Origin: Macrothele yani
Lineage: Eukaryota > Arthropoda > Arachnida > Araneae > Macrothelidae
Length of the DNA stretch: 64,000 nucleotides
Assembly: GCA_039090855.1 (NCBI GenBank)
Contig: CM076990.1
Coordinates: forward strand, 199,149,232-199,213,231
Reading direction: 5' to 3'
Made by a program: the position numbers and the translations under genes
The notes under the pieces: model-generated
What the model saw: the letters and a program-made list of their open reading frames with translations, nothing else
What the model was told of the DNA's origin: nothing
Database searches by the model: none
Shown: positions 1-10,786 of the stretch, one piece after another
How the letters are laid out: every line of letters starts with the position of its first letter
Numbering within the stretch: position 1 is the first letter of the stretch

Positions 1-32
1 GTCATTAAAACCCCAATCAAAAAATAATAATA
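1..32 (+). repeat. SINE 3' tail (cut by window edge)
   Basis: The first bases match the end of the main SINE family of this window, namely the 'gtcgttaaaaccccaatcaaaa' type ending seen at 1349-1374 and 61151-61176. The body of this copy lies outside the window. Confidence 0.6.
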
Positions 33-37
33 ATAAA

Positions 38-290
38 GGTAGCTGTATTCTCCCCTCTTTCACATTTTAAAGGTTTAGAGTGAATAATTTTTTACTATAC
101 TATAACTTTTTTCACATTTTGGGCTGTAAAATGAATAAATGCCAGAAGTATTCACATTTCTTTCATATTTTGAGGCTATAGAGTGAATAAATGTCAGCTG
201 TATTCTCACTTTTTCGCATCTTGGGCTGTATTGTGAGTAAATGTCAGCTGTATTCTGACTTTCTTCAAACCTTAGAGTTGTAGGACCGTA
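38..290. repeat. ~50-bp tandem repeat, about 5 diverged copies
   Basis: The unit contains 'tcacattttgggctgta', then 'gtgaataaatgtcagctg' and 'tattctcac'. Copies recur about every 50 bp and differ by substitutions and small indels. The minus-strand open frame across it is a by-product of the repeat. Confidence 0.75.
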
Positions 291-373
291 ACAATGAGAA
301 AAACAATTTTCATTTTTCCCCGTGATACTAAACAAAAGCAACATTATTTCAAAGTACACCAGCCCGTGCACAT

Positions 374-592
374 TCAAGAAAAGCTTACGGCGTAGTAAAT
401 GCGTTTATTCACTGATGTAATACGCATAAAGTTTCGCCAAGCTTACACTCTCCACTGGGAGGCTTTTTCAAGGCAATGGTAGAAATAAAATGCCTTGAAA
501 AAGCCTCCAAGTGGAGTGCGAAAGCTTGGCGAAATTTTATGCCTATTACACCAGTGAATAAACTGATTTACTACGCTATAAGCGTTTCTTGA
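374..592. repeat. Palindromic foldback element, 102-bp arms
   Basis: The left arm 374-475 and right arm 491-592 are reverse complements with roughly 88-90% identity, separated by a 15-bp loop. The arms contain the shared block 'tgccttgaaaaagcctcc'. No coding frame is conserved. I found no convincing target-site duplication directly outside the arms. Confidence 0.85.
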
Positions 593-944
593 GTGATAAA
601 CAAAAGCAGTTGGTCTACTTAACAACTCTGCATTGACTGATTCCGTTTATTCCTTTTCCCACTGGCTGCCCTTAGTAGTCCTCGGCTTTCTTTAACCACT
701 GCTGTCACTGGCATTCCTCTCATAAGCTGTCGGCTCCGTTCCCACGTCCTGCAGTTAACCATTCCTCTGCATGAAATACGATCAATATTTGTTTTGTGAG
801 GAGATAAAAAAAGTGCTGCACCTTTTTTTTTTTCTTTTTTGTCACCACGTTAATCGCTGTTGCACTAAAATTTTGGAATCTTAGAAGAATATTAAAACCT
901 TCTATTTTTTTACATAAAAAGTTCCTATTTCAAAAACGAAAAAC
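593..944. other. Anonymous sequence
   Basis: This stretch lies between the palindrome and the first SINE. I see no coding frame, repeat or motif in it apart from a T-rich run near 820-840. Confidence 0.4.
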
Positions 945-1161
945 GCCGCCTCGGTGGACCAGTGGTCTAAGCACAGGTTTAGATCATTCGGCCGAAATGG
1001 GTCCGGGTTCGAATGCCGGTTAGGCATAGATGTTATGTTTGTCTTACAGCACTGGTTCCACCGCTTCCCTGGAACCAGTGGCTCTAAATTAGGGACGGGC
1101 AACTGCTTATAGCCTATTGAGTTGCTAACGGTGGTTGTTAAATCCCCAAACAAAAAAAACC
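945..1161 (+). repeat. tRNA-derived SINE (family 1), old copy
   Basis: The head 'gccgcctcggtggacc' resembles a tRNA 5' half with a pol III A box. A B box 'gggttcgaatgcc' follows at about 1004-1016. The body has the family motifs 'ttgtcttacagcactgg', 'ctggaaccagtgg' and 'ttagggacgggc', then an A-rich tail. Many substitutions relative to other copies suggest an old insertion. Confidence 0.9.
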
Positions 1162-1176
1162 TGAAAACAAAATTTC

Positions 1177-1374
1177 GCCCAGGTGGCGTCGTTGTCTAAG
1201 CGCTAGCTTATGACCATTCGTCTGAGAAGGGTCCGGGTGCGAATCTCGGTGGGGCATGGATGTTGTGTTTTTCTTACCGCCCTGGAACAAGTGGTCCTAA
1301 ATTAAGGACGCGCGACTGCTTATAGCCCTTTGAGTTGCTCACGGTGGTCGTTAAAATTCCAATCAAAAAAAAAA
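1177..1374 (+). repeat. tRNA-derived SINE (family 1)
   Basis: A second copy of the same family lies 15 bp downstream of the previous one in the same orientation. It has the tRNA-like head, a mutated B box 'gggtgcgaatctc', the body motif 'aaattaaggacgcgcgac' and an A10 tail. The pair could be a serial insertion into a SINE tail. Confidence 0.9.
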
Positions 1375-2440
1375 TTGATCATGGTGTTTTTTGATGTTGA
1401 TTTCAATGATCAGTTCTCGATTTTAAAAAAGCTACGGGTGAGAATTTCTTTTTCTTTCTCCCTAACTTAACAGACTGTTTAACACTTATTCGTGTCTTTT
1501 ATTATTACAGAAATAAACAAACAAAATGAAGGTAATTTTCTGGCTAAATAAACTGGTCGATTAGAAGGCTAGAGATTACAGAAAACCTATGGTACACATG
1601 AACTTTTTTCTTTTCTTCCTCTCTGATTTTGCTGAACAAAATCGTTCCCATCTCGACCTTCGCTGAACGGAGCGAAAACTTGTTTCTCGCCGATGATTTG
1701 GGTTCTAGTCTCACAAGATGTGTATAGTTTTTGCTATCACAGAACTATGCTGTCACCTTAAGTTAATAAACGAGAACGTCAGAATACTTGAAAATAAAAA
1801 AAATAAATAAAAAAACGAAAGGGAAGGAAAATCGTATTACCACCAGCTTAGGGTGGTTAGTACTACTACGCTATCCACGTTCGTTCGCGTAAAAGGCTTC
1901 TTGTTTCAGCTCTTCCATTCAAAGCTTCCCACAACCTAAACGATATCGATCTCGCATTCGATTCGAGCAAGGTGGTACAAAATGTGACGTCACGACTAAG
2001 TAATCTTGAGCTCGGCACGGTTCGGCTCTCAGTTCTCTGAATGTGAGGCTACCTGATAAAAGATATTTTAGTCCATGAATATCGTTCTGAAATATTTATC
2101 TGAATCGTCACGCGAGTTGAAATCTAATCGATTGAATTGCATGCGACTGGAGTTTACTTCATTTCTATCTGAAACTATTCTGCCATTGGAACCCATCCCT
2201 TTGAATGCGAAATTATCTGATTAACGATATTGTAGGCGGAAACCTTGGTTTAGGAAAGTTTATAAAAATCTTTACACGAGGTTGAGTCCAATCAATTAAA
2301 CTGGAAATCTATTAGAATTTAAAGCTCTGGTTGTAGACCACCTTATTTCAGAGTTTTCCTGCTGCCTTTTTCTGAATTTTTACAGAGTTCACCCCGGCGA
2401 ACAGTTGCACAAACTCTCGGCTCAGTACCGCCGAAGAGTT
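1375..2440. other. Anonymous AT-rich sequence
   Basis: I see no long coding frame, recognisable motif or repeat family in this ~1.1 kb. Confidence 0.4.
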
Positions 2441-2653
2441 GCCGCTTGGTGGTCCTGTGGTCTAGGGTATAATAGTATTCTGGCTCTTCGTTCTGCAAAG
2501 CCTGAGTTCAAATTCAGGATAAAACAGAGGTATTTTGTTCGCTCTTATAGAAGTGATTCTTTCCCTTCCGTGAAACTAACGATCTTGAGTTAGGAAAGTG
2601 CTCCTCCGCCCAACTTGAGATGTTCTCGGGGATCGTTAAAATTAAAAAAAAAA
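2441..2653 (+). repeat. tRNA-derived SINE, diverged or second family
   Basis: The head 'gccgcttggtggtcctgtgg' and the B-box-like 'gagttcaaattc' (2501-2512) give a tRNA-like start. The end 'ggggatcgttaaaatt' plus an A-run matches the tail of family 1, but the middle differs strongly. It may be an old subfamily member. Confidence 0.65.
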
Positions 2654-2782
2654 CAACGAAAAAACACTGTAGCAGATTGTCCTGAGAATCCTATTTCCTC
2701 CATTCTTACTTCTTAACGCCCATGCTTTTTTAGCTTTCAGGGAAATGCCAGAGTAAATCATTACACCGATATTTATATATAT

Positions 2783-3329
2783 CATCATCATTGTCAACCA
2801 TTATCGATCCACTGCTGGACGAAGGTCTCCCCAAGTTTCCTCCAGAACCGTCTGTCTTGTGCCAGTCTCCTCCATGTCACTCCCACATACTTTCGAATTT
2901 CATCCACCCATCTCCCATGTGGTCTTCTTCTGGGTCTTTTCCTGTCCCTTGAAATCCAATCTAAAATTTCGGCTGTCCATCGATGGTCTGTCCTTCTGGC
3001 AGTATGTCCAGCCCATTGCCATTTCAGGGATTTAACTCTGATCATGATGTCTTCCACTCTTGTCATTTTTCTGATCCACGAGTTCCTCTTCTTATCTCTC
3101 CTGGTTACAGCAAGCATGCACCTCTCCATGCTGCTTCGAGTTGTCTGCAACCTTTGTATGTCTCTTTTAGTTAAGGTCCACGTCTCTGCACCATACGTAA
3201 GCACTGGAAGGATGCATTGATCAAACACTTTTCTTTTAAGACATAATGGCATATTGCTCTTGAAAATTATGCTGTTTCTTCCAAAAGCTCTCCAGGCAAG
3301 TTTTGTACGCCGATTAATTTCTTCATCAA
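2783..3329 (-). pseudogene. RTE-type LINE reverse transcriptase, C-terminal fragment
   Basis: The minus strand is open from about 3327 to the stop at 2794 and encodes the extreme C-terminus of a non-LTR retrotransposon ORF2. It includes the conserved 'LPVLTYGAETW' stretch that lies downstream of the RT core, and a basic tail with 'DRKRPRRRPHGRW'. In RTE-type elements this region follows the RT domain, and copies are usually 5'-truncated, as here. The end is a short 'tcatcatcattg' repeat (TGATG-type tail on the minus strand), which fits the short microsatellite tails of RTE elements. The fragment is about 93-95% identical in protein to the copy at 3695-4498. There is no RT active site in this piece, so it cannot act alone. 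Confidence 0.85.
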
Positions 3330-3350
3330 TATATATATATATATATATAC
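3330..3350. repeat. (AT)n microsatellite
   Basis: About nine AT dinucleotides sit between the minus-strand LINE fragment and the following palindrome. Confidence 0.9.
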
Positions 3351-3385
3351 ACTACCAAGTATAGACTGTTAAAAAATTAAAAATT

Positions 3386-3668
3386 ATTTAACAAGAACAA
3401 AAAAAGAAAAGAAAACTTCAATACCCTACAGGCATGAGTAAACAATAAAATAAAGAAATAGCAAAACTGAATGTAGAAAGTGTCAAGAATGCCAAGCCTT
3501 GGCTTTATCAAGGACCAGCAAAAACTCTGCATTTTCTGACTTTGCTGGTTCTTGATAAAGCATTCTCGACACTTTCTACATTCAGTTTTGCTATTTCTTT
3601 ATTTTATTGTTTACTCATGCCTGTAGGGTTTTGAAGTTTTTCTTTTCTTTTTTTGTTCTTGTTAAATA
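3386..3668. repeat. Palindrome of a Penelope-like repeat family
   Basis: The left arm 3386-3523 and right arm 3541-3668 are reverse complements, with an ~11-bp deletion in the right arm relative to the left ('ccaagccttgg' is missing). The loop is about 17 bp. A single-orientation relative of the left arm lies at 15663-15795. Read on the minus strand, the left arm has 'ccttgataaagccaagg', a motif that recurs in similar form in the element at 30250-31206. Assignment to Penelope-like elements is an inference. Confidence 0.7.
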
Positions 3669-3694
3669 TTTTTTTTTTTTTTTTTTTAAACAAA

Positions 3695-4528
3695 GGGATA
3701 AAGATTAATGGAGATTATCTAACCCACCTTCGTTTTGCTGATGGCATAGTCATTTTTGCAACTACCCCATCAGAGCTACAGAGTATGATCCAGGAACTTG
3801 CTGACAAGAGTAAAGAAGTGGGATTAAAAATGAACTTTCAGAAGACAAAAGTGATGTACAATGCTTTTACAAGAAATGAAGATTTATCGATTGATGGAGA
3901 AAAGCTGGAGATAACAGACACGTACGTTTATCTTGGGCAGCAGATATCAAGTGAGGGTCACATTGGTGAAGAAATTAATCGGCGTACAAAACTTGCCTGG
4001 AGAGCTTTTGGAAAAAACAGCATAATTTTCAAGAGCAATATGCCATTATGTCTTAAAAGAAAAGTGTTTGATCAATGCATCCTTCCAGTGCTTACGTATG
4101 GTGCAGAGACGTGGACCTTAGCTAAAAGAGACATACAAAGGCTGCAGACAACTCAAAGTAGCATGGAGAGGTGCATGCTTGGTGTAACCAGGAGAGATAA
4201 GAAGAGGAACACGTGGATCCGAAAAATGACAAGAGTGGAAGACATCATGATCAGAGTTAAATCCCTGAAATGGCAATGGGCTGGACATACTGCCAGAAGA
4301 ACAGACCATCGATGGACAGCCGAAATTTTAGATTGGATTCCAAGGGACAGGAAAAGACCCAGAAGAAGACCACATGGAAGATGGGTGGATGAAATTCGAA
4401 AGTATGCGGGAGTGACATGGAGGAGACTGGCACAAGACAGACCGTTGTGGAAGAAACTTGGGGAGACCTTCGTCCAGCAGTGGATTGATAATGGTTGACA
4501 ATGATGATGATGATGATGATATATATAT
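3695..4528 (+). pseudogene. RTE-type LINE reverse transcriptase, 3' half
   Basis: An open frame runs from about 3695 to the stop at 4496-4498 and encodes the end of the RT palm domain and the C-terminal region of a non-LTR retrotransposon ORF2. The RT motif C, normally Y/F-A-D-D, reads FADG at about 3734-3745, so the second catalytic aspartate is lost. Downstream come 'LKMNFQKTKV', 'YLGQQISSEG', 'LPVLTYGAETW' and the basic tail also seen in the minus-strand copy at 2794-3327. The frame ends 'QQWIDNG' and is followed by a GATGATG tail to 4528. The element is 5'-truncated. The upstream methionine at 3653 lies in unrelated T-rich sequence. RTE-like is the best family guess, and a search against RT domains would settle it. 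Confidence 0.88.
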
Positions 4529-5036
4529 TGCACTGCTATGTGCATTTTTAGAATATGCAAATGAAAGCCTAATCATTTAACTTTTTTTATTACTTCTTCC
4601 ACAAACTGCAATAATACATTTTTATGTTAAATCATCAGACCTGCCATTTCTCCAGTACGTGCCCACTCCAGAGAATCAACGGAGTGGATTTTTATAGTAC
4701 CATGATGTCATTCCAAGTGATATTTCTTGGCAAATGGCGGAGGGAAGTAAAATATTTTGGCAAATTCTAGAGGAATAAAGACTTCATTTAAATGAAAACT
4801 GAATATTTGATGAACGAACGCTTGTGCTGAATGCCTGAAAAATTATCTGAACGCTCTTTTATTGAGCTTCTTTCCCCGTTTTCCTGTTCCTGACCGGGAC
4901 AGCAATTCAGCTGTTTTTCTGATTCACCCTAATCATCTGAAGGCGCTCTTTCTTCGGAAGGAATGTTAAAGGCTGCCATGTACATCTAGTACTATAAGAT
5001 ATCTTTCCAAGTGTTGTGTCATCCGTTTCTGACATG
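4529..5036. other. Anonymous sequence
   Basis: No gene or repeat family is recognised in this stretch. Confidence 0.4.
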
Positions 5037-5038
5037 AT

Positions 5039-5098
5039 GCCACTGGTTCCAGGGAGGAAGAAGAGCCAGCTCCGTCAGACAGGCCACCATGCCTCAGC
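5039..5098 (-). repeat. Truncated SINE body fragment
   Basis: The pieces 'ccactggttccaggga', 'agagccag' and 'catgcctca' appear in the order of the minus-strand family-1 SINE body. The tRNA head and tail are absent or unrecognisable. Confidence 0.6.
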
Positions 5099-5126
5099 TG
5101 TGCCCTGGTTCGATCCAGGGCACAGC
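5097..5126. repeat. Perfect 12-bp inverted repeat with a B-box-like loop
   Basis: 'gctgtgccctgg' and 'ccagggcacagc' flank the 6-nt loop 'ttcgat'. The central 'ggttcgatcc' is identical to a tRNA T-loop/B-box core. It directly follows the SINE fragment and may be a remodelled tRNA-like head. Confidence 0.7.
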
Positions 5127-7979
5127 TTGAACTATTAGTTAAAAATTCGGACCTGTAACCACTTGGCCATAATCTATAGTAAGTGTGTATCCATTGTGCT
5201 AAAACCTTATCATCTCATTCCGCACTTTGTCCATCCATTTCATTTTCATGGTTCATTTCGTGCACCCAATTGAAACTCATTTTTGTTTACTCTGCTCAGT
5301 GTTCAAGCAAATCTTTATTTTCTTGTTTTCAATTCTTTTCTTTTTTTTCTTTATATTTCCCACCTTTGTTCCTTACTTTTCCGGTATTTATTCTGTAGAG
5401 GAATTTTGTCAGCACATGGTATTTCAATACTTTCAAGATCGGCGAAGGTTTCTCGAAAATATTCAGTCTCGAAACTTACCACCCTTTCCTGTTATCAGAC
5501 GGCCAAAACATCTAAATAAACTCTCTTCATTTTTCAGCAGTTAAATAAATTATTTCAATTTTATTTTCAAAGTTTCTACTTTCATTAGCGACAGTTATTA
5601 TAGTCTATATTTCGAAAAGATCTACGATATTCTCCTGGATAAGAATTTCTCCGAATGATTATTGTTAAATGGATTTTACTGAGTGATGACAATTTCTTTG
5701 GAAAACTTTTTCCTTTCTAATTCTTGAAAGTAGTCTCTTTGATGTGTTCCGCAGAATTAATATGATAGTCTCTCCCTCCTTTCCCTCTCTTTGTGGGAAC
5801 TGTGAGTGTTATTGACTACAAGAAGTTTCCAGTTCCTAATTTTAGGGTTGCTATCTCCGGAGAAAAAAGAATAAGAAACACCATATCCATGTCTGACCCG
5901 GAACTCAATTCGGTTGTATACGAATGTTAACAATTATTCTGGTGTCCTGCTTTATCTTTGGGTTGTGATTGTAACAGAAAAAAAAACACACTGGCGTTTT
6001 TCTTTTGTGGCCATGACAGCCCTTCCACTGTGACCTACTTTCCTCCCTTTCAAAAATGGTTTCGCCCACGAACAAAGTAATTTTCATGTCCATTCATTTT
6101 CACTCTTTCTAAAAAATATCTCTTTCGGTCTGCAGGTCGCGTCACATTCCTGGACTAGCATTGTAAGATCCCAGTAAAAATTGTGAGAGCTGGGTCAAAA
6201 GTTGAAGAATTCTTTCGTAATAAAAAAAAAAGAGAGTGCCTGGAGATCGTGCTGTAAGATGGAAAGGAGGATAAACAACAACACCCGTCTCCGTCTTCAG
6301 ACAGACCCCCTTGGCAGTTGTGGAATTGGGAACGATTTTTTTAGGGGTGTGTTGATTCCCCCCTCCATTTCGGAACTTCGAGTAAACAAGCACATAAGCT
6401 TAGCCAACCTGTTATTGTCAGACCCGGTGTGGGGATCGGAAAGGGGGTGTTACAGGAAAAGGCTTCTCTTCCCCACTGTTCAGTGTTTTTTATTCATGTA
6501 GCTAAGACCAAGGAAGGGGAATTTTAACATACCTGGACTTTTAACCCCCTCCCCTCCCCCCACTCTCGACCCTAGCCCCCATGTACTAGTGGCTGGTAGG
6601 TTGTTTACGCCTGTGGCTACAAAAAGATTTGAGGTCGATGTCTGTTGTTCATTGACCTTGGAAGTTCGGAATAGAGCCCAGTCTCCTAAGTTTTTTTTCC
6701 CTGTTTGTCTCATCTGCTGAAAACAGCTTTCCGACGAATAGATGCCATCTCTAATACGAATGACATTAGAGCATGCCTTCAGAGAATGAAGGAAAGCATG
6801 AACTTCTATGAAACAACAGCATCACTTCAGATAAAGTTGTTCATTCATATTGGAGGGAGACTTGCGACATAAATTTGCTCTCCGTGGTCCATAAAAAACT
6901 TGGGGTTCATTTAGAGCAAACCGGAAGAGCTGAGCTGCATTTAGGGTAAGCGATAGATATCTGAAACTACCTTTCAAAACAGTTTCGTTAACATAATACC
7001 CGGGAGAGCATTAGGGGAGAAATCGCACTCTCTGTGAAATGCGTAAACAAGAAGAACATTAGACAGTCAATGTTAATAATAAACTCGGTAACCCTTAGTA
7101 CCGCTGTTATGCGCGCGTGTGTGTGTGTGCGGGGGGGGGGGGTATTTATATTAAAGATAATTATAAATTCAATTGACAAAAATCAGTTTAGGATATGTGT
7201 TTTCCCAGTGCAGCACGATTTTTTCTCCTGTCTGTTTCTTTTCTTTCTTTTTTTTTTTTTTTTGTTTTGTTGTGGGAGGTCCTAAAAAGCAATATATTAA
7301 AATTCTGAGTTATAAATTGTCACATGACTGTTTATTTCTTGTGCCGTTACTTAATTAAATCAGAATATTGTAAGGTTCGAAGAGTACCGTAGACATCATA
7401 AACAAGTATAAATTGAATAAAAGCGATTTTGTACCTGATATGAAATTCCTTATTCGGGCAATCTATTTAAACTGATAGAGGGTCACCAGCGATTACCGAA
7501 GTGAGTTCTCGGCTGGTCTCAAGCCCTTGGTCCGTTTACTGCCTACTTCCCTAATCTTTCGCCCCCTTCTCGAAGCTCAAGCAAGATCAGCCCAGATTTT
7601 TGATAATTTATGCATACCTTCAGAATGTGTTTCGCATTTAGAGTAATGTAATAGCAACAACTGTCCTTCCAAATCTGTTTAGATTCAATACTCAAAAATA
7701 AAAGAAAGATATGCGAATTAATTTCTTCCCTTAAGAGTCCTATTTTGGTGTTTAATCAAAATTATAATAGAAATCAAGAATGCGAAAATGACCCTGAATT
7801 CTATCTGCCCTACTTCGGTATTAAGGCGATATTAACTTTGCCTTAAAAATGTATTGGTCAGGACAAATACACGAAGGAGTTTTAATATCTCAGTATTCAA
7901 GAAAACAACTTCGGACCCCTTTAACTTTTGCGAACCCTTTTCCAACATCTGCGCTAATATTCGATGCTTATCTTACAGT
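5127..7979. other. Anonymous sequence with simple repeats
   Basis: The open frames here are short and T-rich and match nothing I recognise. A C-rich block at 6545-6580 could form a G-quadruplex on the minus strand. A GT run and a G run occur at 7118-7142 and a T16 run near 7247-7263. Confidence 0.4.
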
Positions 7980-7991
7980 CACAGTTCTTTT

Positions 7992-8202
7992 TTTGATTGG
8001 ATGTTTAACGACCACCGTGAGCAACTCAATGGGCTATAAGCAGTCGCCCGTCCCTAATTTAGGGTCACTGGTTCCAGGGAAGGGAGAGAGCCAGTGCCGT
8101 AAGACAAACACAACATCCATGCCTCACCGGGATTCGAACCCGGACCCCTTCGGACGAATGATCAGAGGCCAACGCCTTAGACCACTGCGCCACCGGGGCG
8201 GC
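7992..8202 (-). repeat. tRNA-derived SINE (family 1), young copy with 11-bp TSD
   Basis: A full-length minus-strand copy has the T-run/'gattgg' tail at the left and the intact head 'ctgcgccaccggggcggc' at the right. The B box reads 'ggattcgaacccgg' on the plus strand. It is flanked by the perfect direct repeat 'acagttctttt' at 7981-7991 and 8203-8213. This is a target-site duplication and shows LINE-assisted retrotransposition. Confidence 0.95.
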
Positions 8203-8213
8203 ACAGTTCTTTT

Positions 8214-8545
8214 GGACTGTAATTAAATGATATGTGTTTCGCATCTTTATCTAAATTTTCTAAGTTTTGACTCCATGTGTGGAAACCGTTTTCAAATTTG
8301 TGAATTCCATAAAATTTGAAAAAAGCTATCTAAATCAACATTTTTATAGACCAATGTTCGCTGTTCGCATTACCAAGGAGCACGAGCTGCACAGACATCT
8401 TTTATCAAACAATTCTCAGTGAAACATTTTCAGTTAGTTCGACCTAAGCATTAGAAGTTTTTCTGCATCGCAACATCAGACCTGAGACATCAGAAGTGGT
8501 GCTTTCCTTGAAAAATAAGAGGTTATGCAAGTTGCACTCTACTTG
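8214..8545. other. Anonymous sequence
   Basis: No feature is recognised between the SINE and the tandem array. Confidence 0.4.
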
Positions 8546-8905
8546 ATATATCAAATTGACTCTTTCTGAAGCACCTGCAGTTGCGCTCTTCCTGAATCAT
8601 AAGAAACTCCTGAAGTTGCACTCTTCTTTAAGCACTAAACGTTGCACTCTTCTTTAAGCACTAAACGCTGCACTCTTCCTGAATCATAACAAAAAACTCC
8701 TGAAGTTGCGCTCATCTTTAAGCACTTAACGCTGTACTCTTCTTTAAGCACTTAACGTTGCACTCTTCTTTTAGCACTTAACGTTGCACTCTTCTTTAAG
8801 CACTTAACGTTGCACTCTTCTTCAAGCACTTAACGTCGCACTCTTTCTGAATCATAAGAAATTCCTGAAGCAGCACTCTTTCTGAAGCACCAAAAATTGT
8901 ACTTT
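8546..8905. repeat. 26-bp tandem repeat array
   Basis: The best-preserved unit is 'ttgcactcttctttaagcac' followed by 'ttaacg', repeated several times in the middle of the array (about 8752-8834). Flanking copies are interrupted by 'gaatcataagaaactcctga' inserts, giving a mixed array of 26-bp and longer units. Confidence 0.85.
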
Positions 8906-9495
8906 ACCTGACGGATTAGAAACTCTGCCGTCCAGGAAGTCACTGGTCAAATAGTGACATAAAATTCTTCATTGATAATTTTTTTTCCATCACTGTTTCC
9001 TGCAAGGCAGCTTCATTTCTTCAACCCGTATGCTTCAAATGAAAATGTTTTCTTCTGTCGACGCTCTGAAGAATTTTTCGACTTCAAATTTCCTTAAAAC
9101 CTACTTATTTGTTTTCAGTTACACGCATACATAAAAAAATTTCCATTCATTGAGAGCACAAGTAAAATGTATCAAGATTTTTTTTTCAGTCCCCTTTTTT
9201 TGTGGGTTCCAACCTTCGCACTCGTAAGCGGCCACTCGAGAAAATAATTTCTTTTATAATCATCAAGAATAGCTCCGATATCCATTGAATGAGTTTTAGC
9301 CATAAAAAAAAATTGCTTCCTTTTTTCGCATTAAGCTGACGACATAAAGTCTAATACGAAAAATGCAGCACCTGAAAACTTGAAAAGTAGGACCAGTATG
9401 TGCACATGTCCTGAGGAGGTTCGCATTTTTTTTTTTTTTTCCCTTTCCTTCAACGCTTGCTAAGGAAAGAGAAACCGAATGCTTTAATGCGATAT
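8906..9495. other. Anonymous sequence
   Basis: Only poly-T runs are visible, for example near 9180 and 9428. Confidence 0.4.
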
Positions 9496-9722
9496 CATCA
9501 TCAATCACTCTCTATCCACTGCTGGATATTGGTCTCCCCAATGCGCTTTCACAACTCTCTGTCTTGAGCAATTCTCTTGCATGTCATTCCGGCATGCTTT
9601 GGAATTCCGTTTTCCCCGTGGTTTTCTTCTGGGTCTTTTCCCGTCCCTTGGTATCCAGGCTAGTATTTCAGTTGTCCAACGATGTGATTAGCTCTTCTGG
9701 TAATCTATCCAACCCATTTGTT
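9496..9722 (-). pseudogene. RTE-type LINE 3'-end fragment, decayed
   Basis: The minus strand encodes 'RWTTEILAWIPRDGKRP' with the same spacing as the C-termini at 2794 and 4498. The end is again a short 'atcatcatca' tail. Stops and indels break the frame. It is a more diverged copy of the same LINE group. Confidence 0.8.
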
Positions 9723-10003
9723 AAGTCACTGGGAGGTAGGTTATTACTCACCACGCTGGTCACGTGGGTTGGTTGGTGAGTATGGGACAGCATTTACTCT
9801 AATCCCGGTGGTATAGTTATACCGCTTTTGGTCGGTAGTCAGAGCCTCTTCAGTAAGAATAGGATGCACCGCGAGAAAGCAGGTTCACATTTGTCTAGGA
9901 GAGGCAATATTTTGCGCATGGATAACATTTATTGCTAATATAAGCCTGGGATGTAACTTGCTTTTTAATAATGCAGAGCTCTTTGAATTTACAAATCTTT
10001 GTG
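9723..10003. other. Anonymous sequence
   Basis: A short imperfect inverted repeat ('ctcacca'/'tggtgag') lies at about 9734-9780. Nothing else is recognised. Confidence 0.4.
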
Positions 10004-10217
10004 GCCGTCTCGGTGGCGCAGTAGTCTAAGCTTCTGACTATTTGTCCGAGATGGGTTCGGGTTCGAATCCCAGCGAGGCACGAAGGCAGTGTTTGTCTTA
10101 CAGCACTGGCTCACTCACTCCCCTGAACCAGTGATCCAAAATTAGGATTGGGCGACTGCTTGTAGCTCATCGAATTGCTCACGGTTGTCGTAACCCCACC
10201 CCCTTCTCCCCAAAAAT
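10004..10217 (+). repeat. tRNA-derived SINE (family 1), diverged
   Basis: The head 'gccgtctcggtggcgcag', the B box 'gggttcgaatccc' (10060-10072) and the body motifs 'tgtttgtcttacagcactgg' and 'gggcgactgcttgtag' identify the family. The tail is a C/A-rich stretch and not a clean poly-A. Confidence 0.9.
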
Positions 10218-10524
10218 CCTAGCGAAATCAGCAATAACAGATCTTCGACCCACCTTCTTTGTTTATCTTAGTTTTAATGACAACACCTATGAACATCTAA
10301 AACTAAAAGTCACTTTGCTGTGAAAAATGCAACACCCAGCAGTAGAAGTCACCCCACTTTCTGAAACCCTCGAACAACAGATCTTTGATATTCAGGGGTT
10401 CCTTCAAATTCCTTTACCTAAATTTTGTAATAATCTACAGTCCTTCCAATGATGTTGACTCTCCTTGTACTTAAATGCAGAGTAACCCTTTTTTTTTCCC
10501 CCGTTATCAGTACACCTATTAAAG
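10218..10524. other. Anonymous sequence
   Basis: Nothing is recognised here. It is the left flank of the Tc1 element. Confidence 0.4.
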
Positions 10525-10698
10525 TACACTGCCGGACAATTGCTAAGGACGGATGACAATAGCAACGATAGCAACCACAAAATGGAAGGCAGGAAAATGT
10601 GGAAATTAGCATAAGTGCGGGATACAGTAAGACGTGTTGTGCGTATGCAAATTTTGGATTGCCGAACTTGTTCGTGACGTCATAGCGCTGATAAGAGA

Positions 10699-10705
10699 TA
10701 TAAAG
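10699..10705 (+). promoter_or_regulatory. Candidate TATA box of the Tc1 transposase
   Basis: 'tataaag' lies about 80-88 bp upstream of the preferred start codon at 10787. This would place the transcript start near 10730 and supports translation from 10787. It is a sequence match only. Confidence 0.45.
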
Positions 10706-10786
10706 GATTTGAGGCGTATTGACATTTGTTGTTCAAACGCAAAGTTGAAAGGGAAAGAATCCATTGACGAACTTGAAATTTTCAGT

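Noticed and set aside
902..1153. Small proteins with 'TTVSNSxGYKQSPVPNLG'-type sequence (also at 7849, 34666 and 42768)
   Set aside because: These are antisense or sense translations of the SINE family.
2794..3252. A complete small gene on the minus strand
   Set aside because: It is the C-terminal end of a LINE ORF2, and the methionine at 3252 is internal to the family alignment.
5227..5544. 105-residue F-rich protein
   Set aside because: It is composition-driven with no conserved motif and no promoter or splice support.
8546..8905. CRISPR-like array
   Set aside because: The repeats are contiguous and variable with no unique spacers, in a eukaryotic repeat-rich context.
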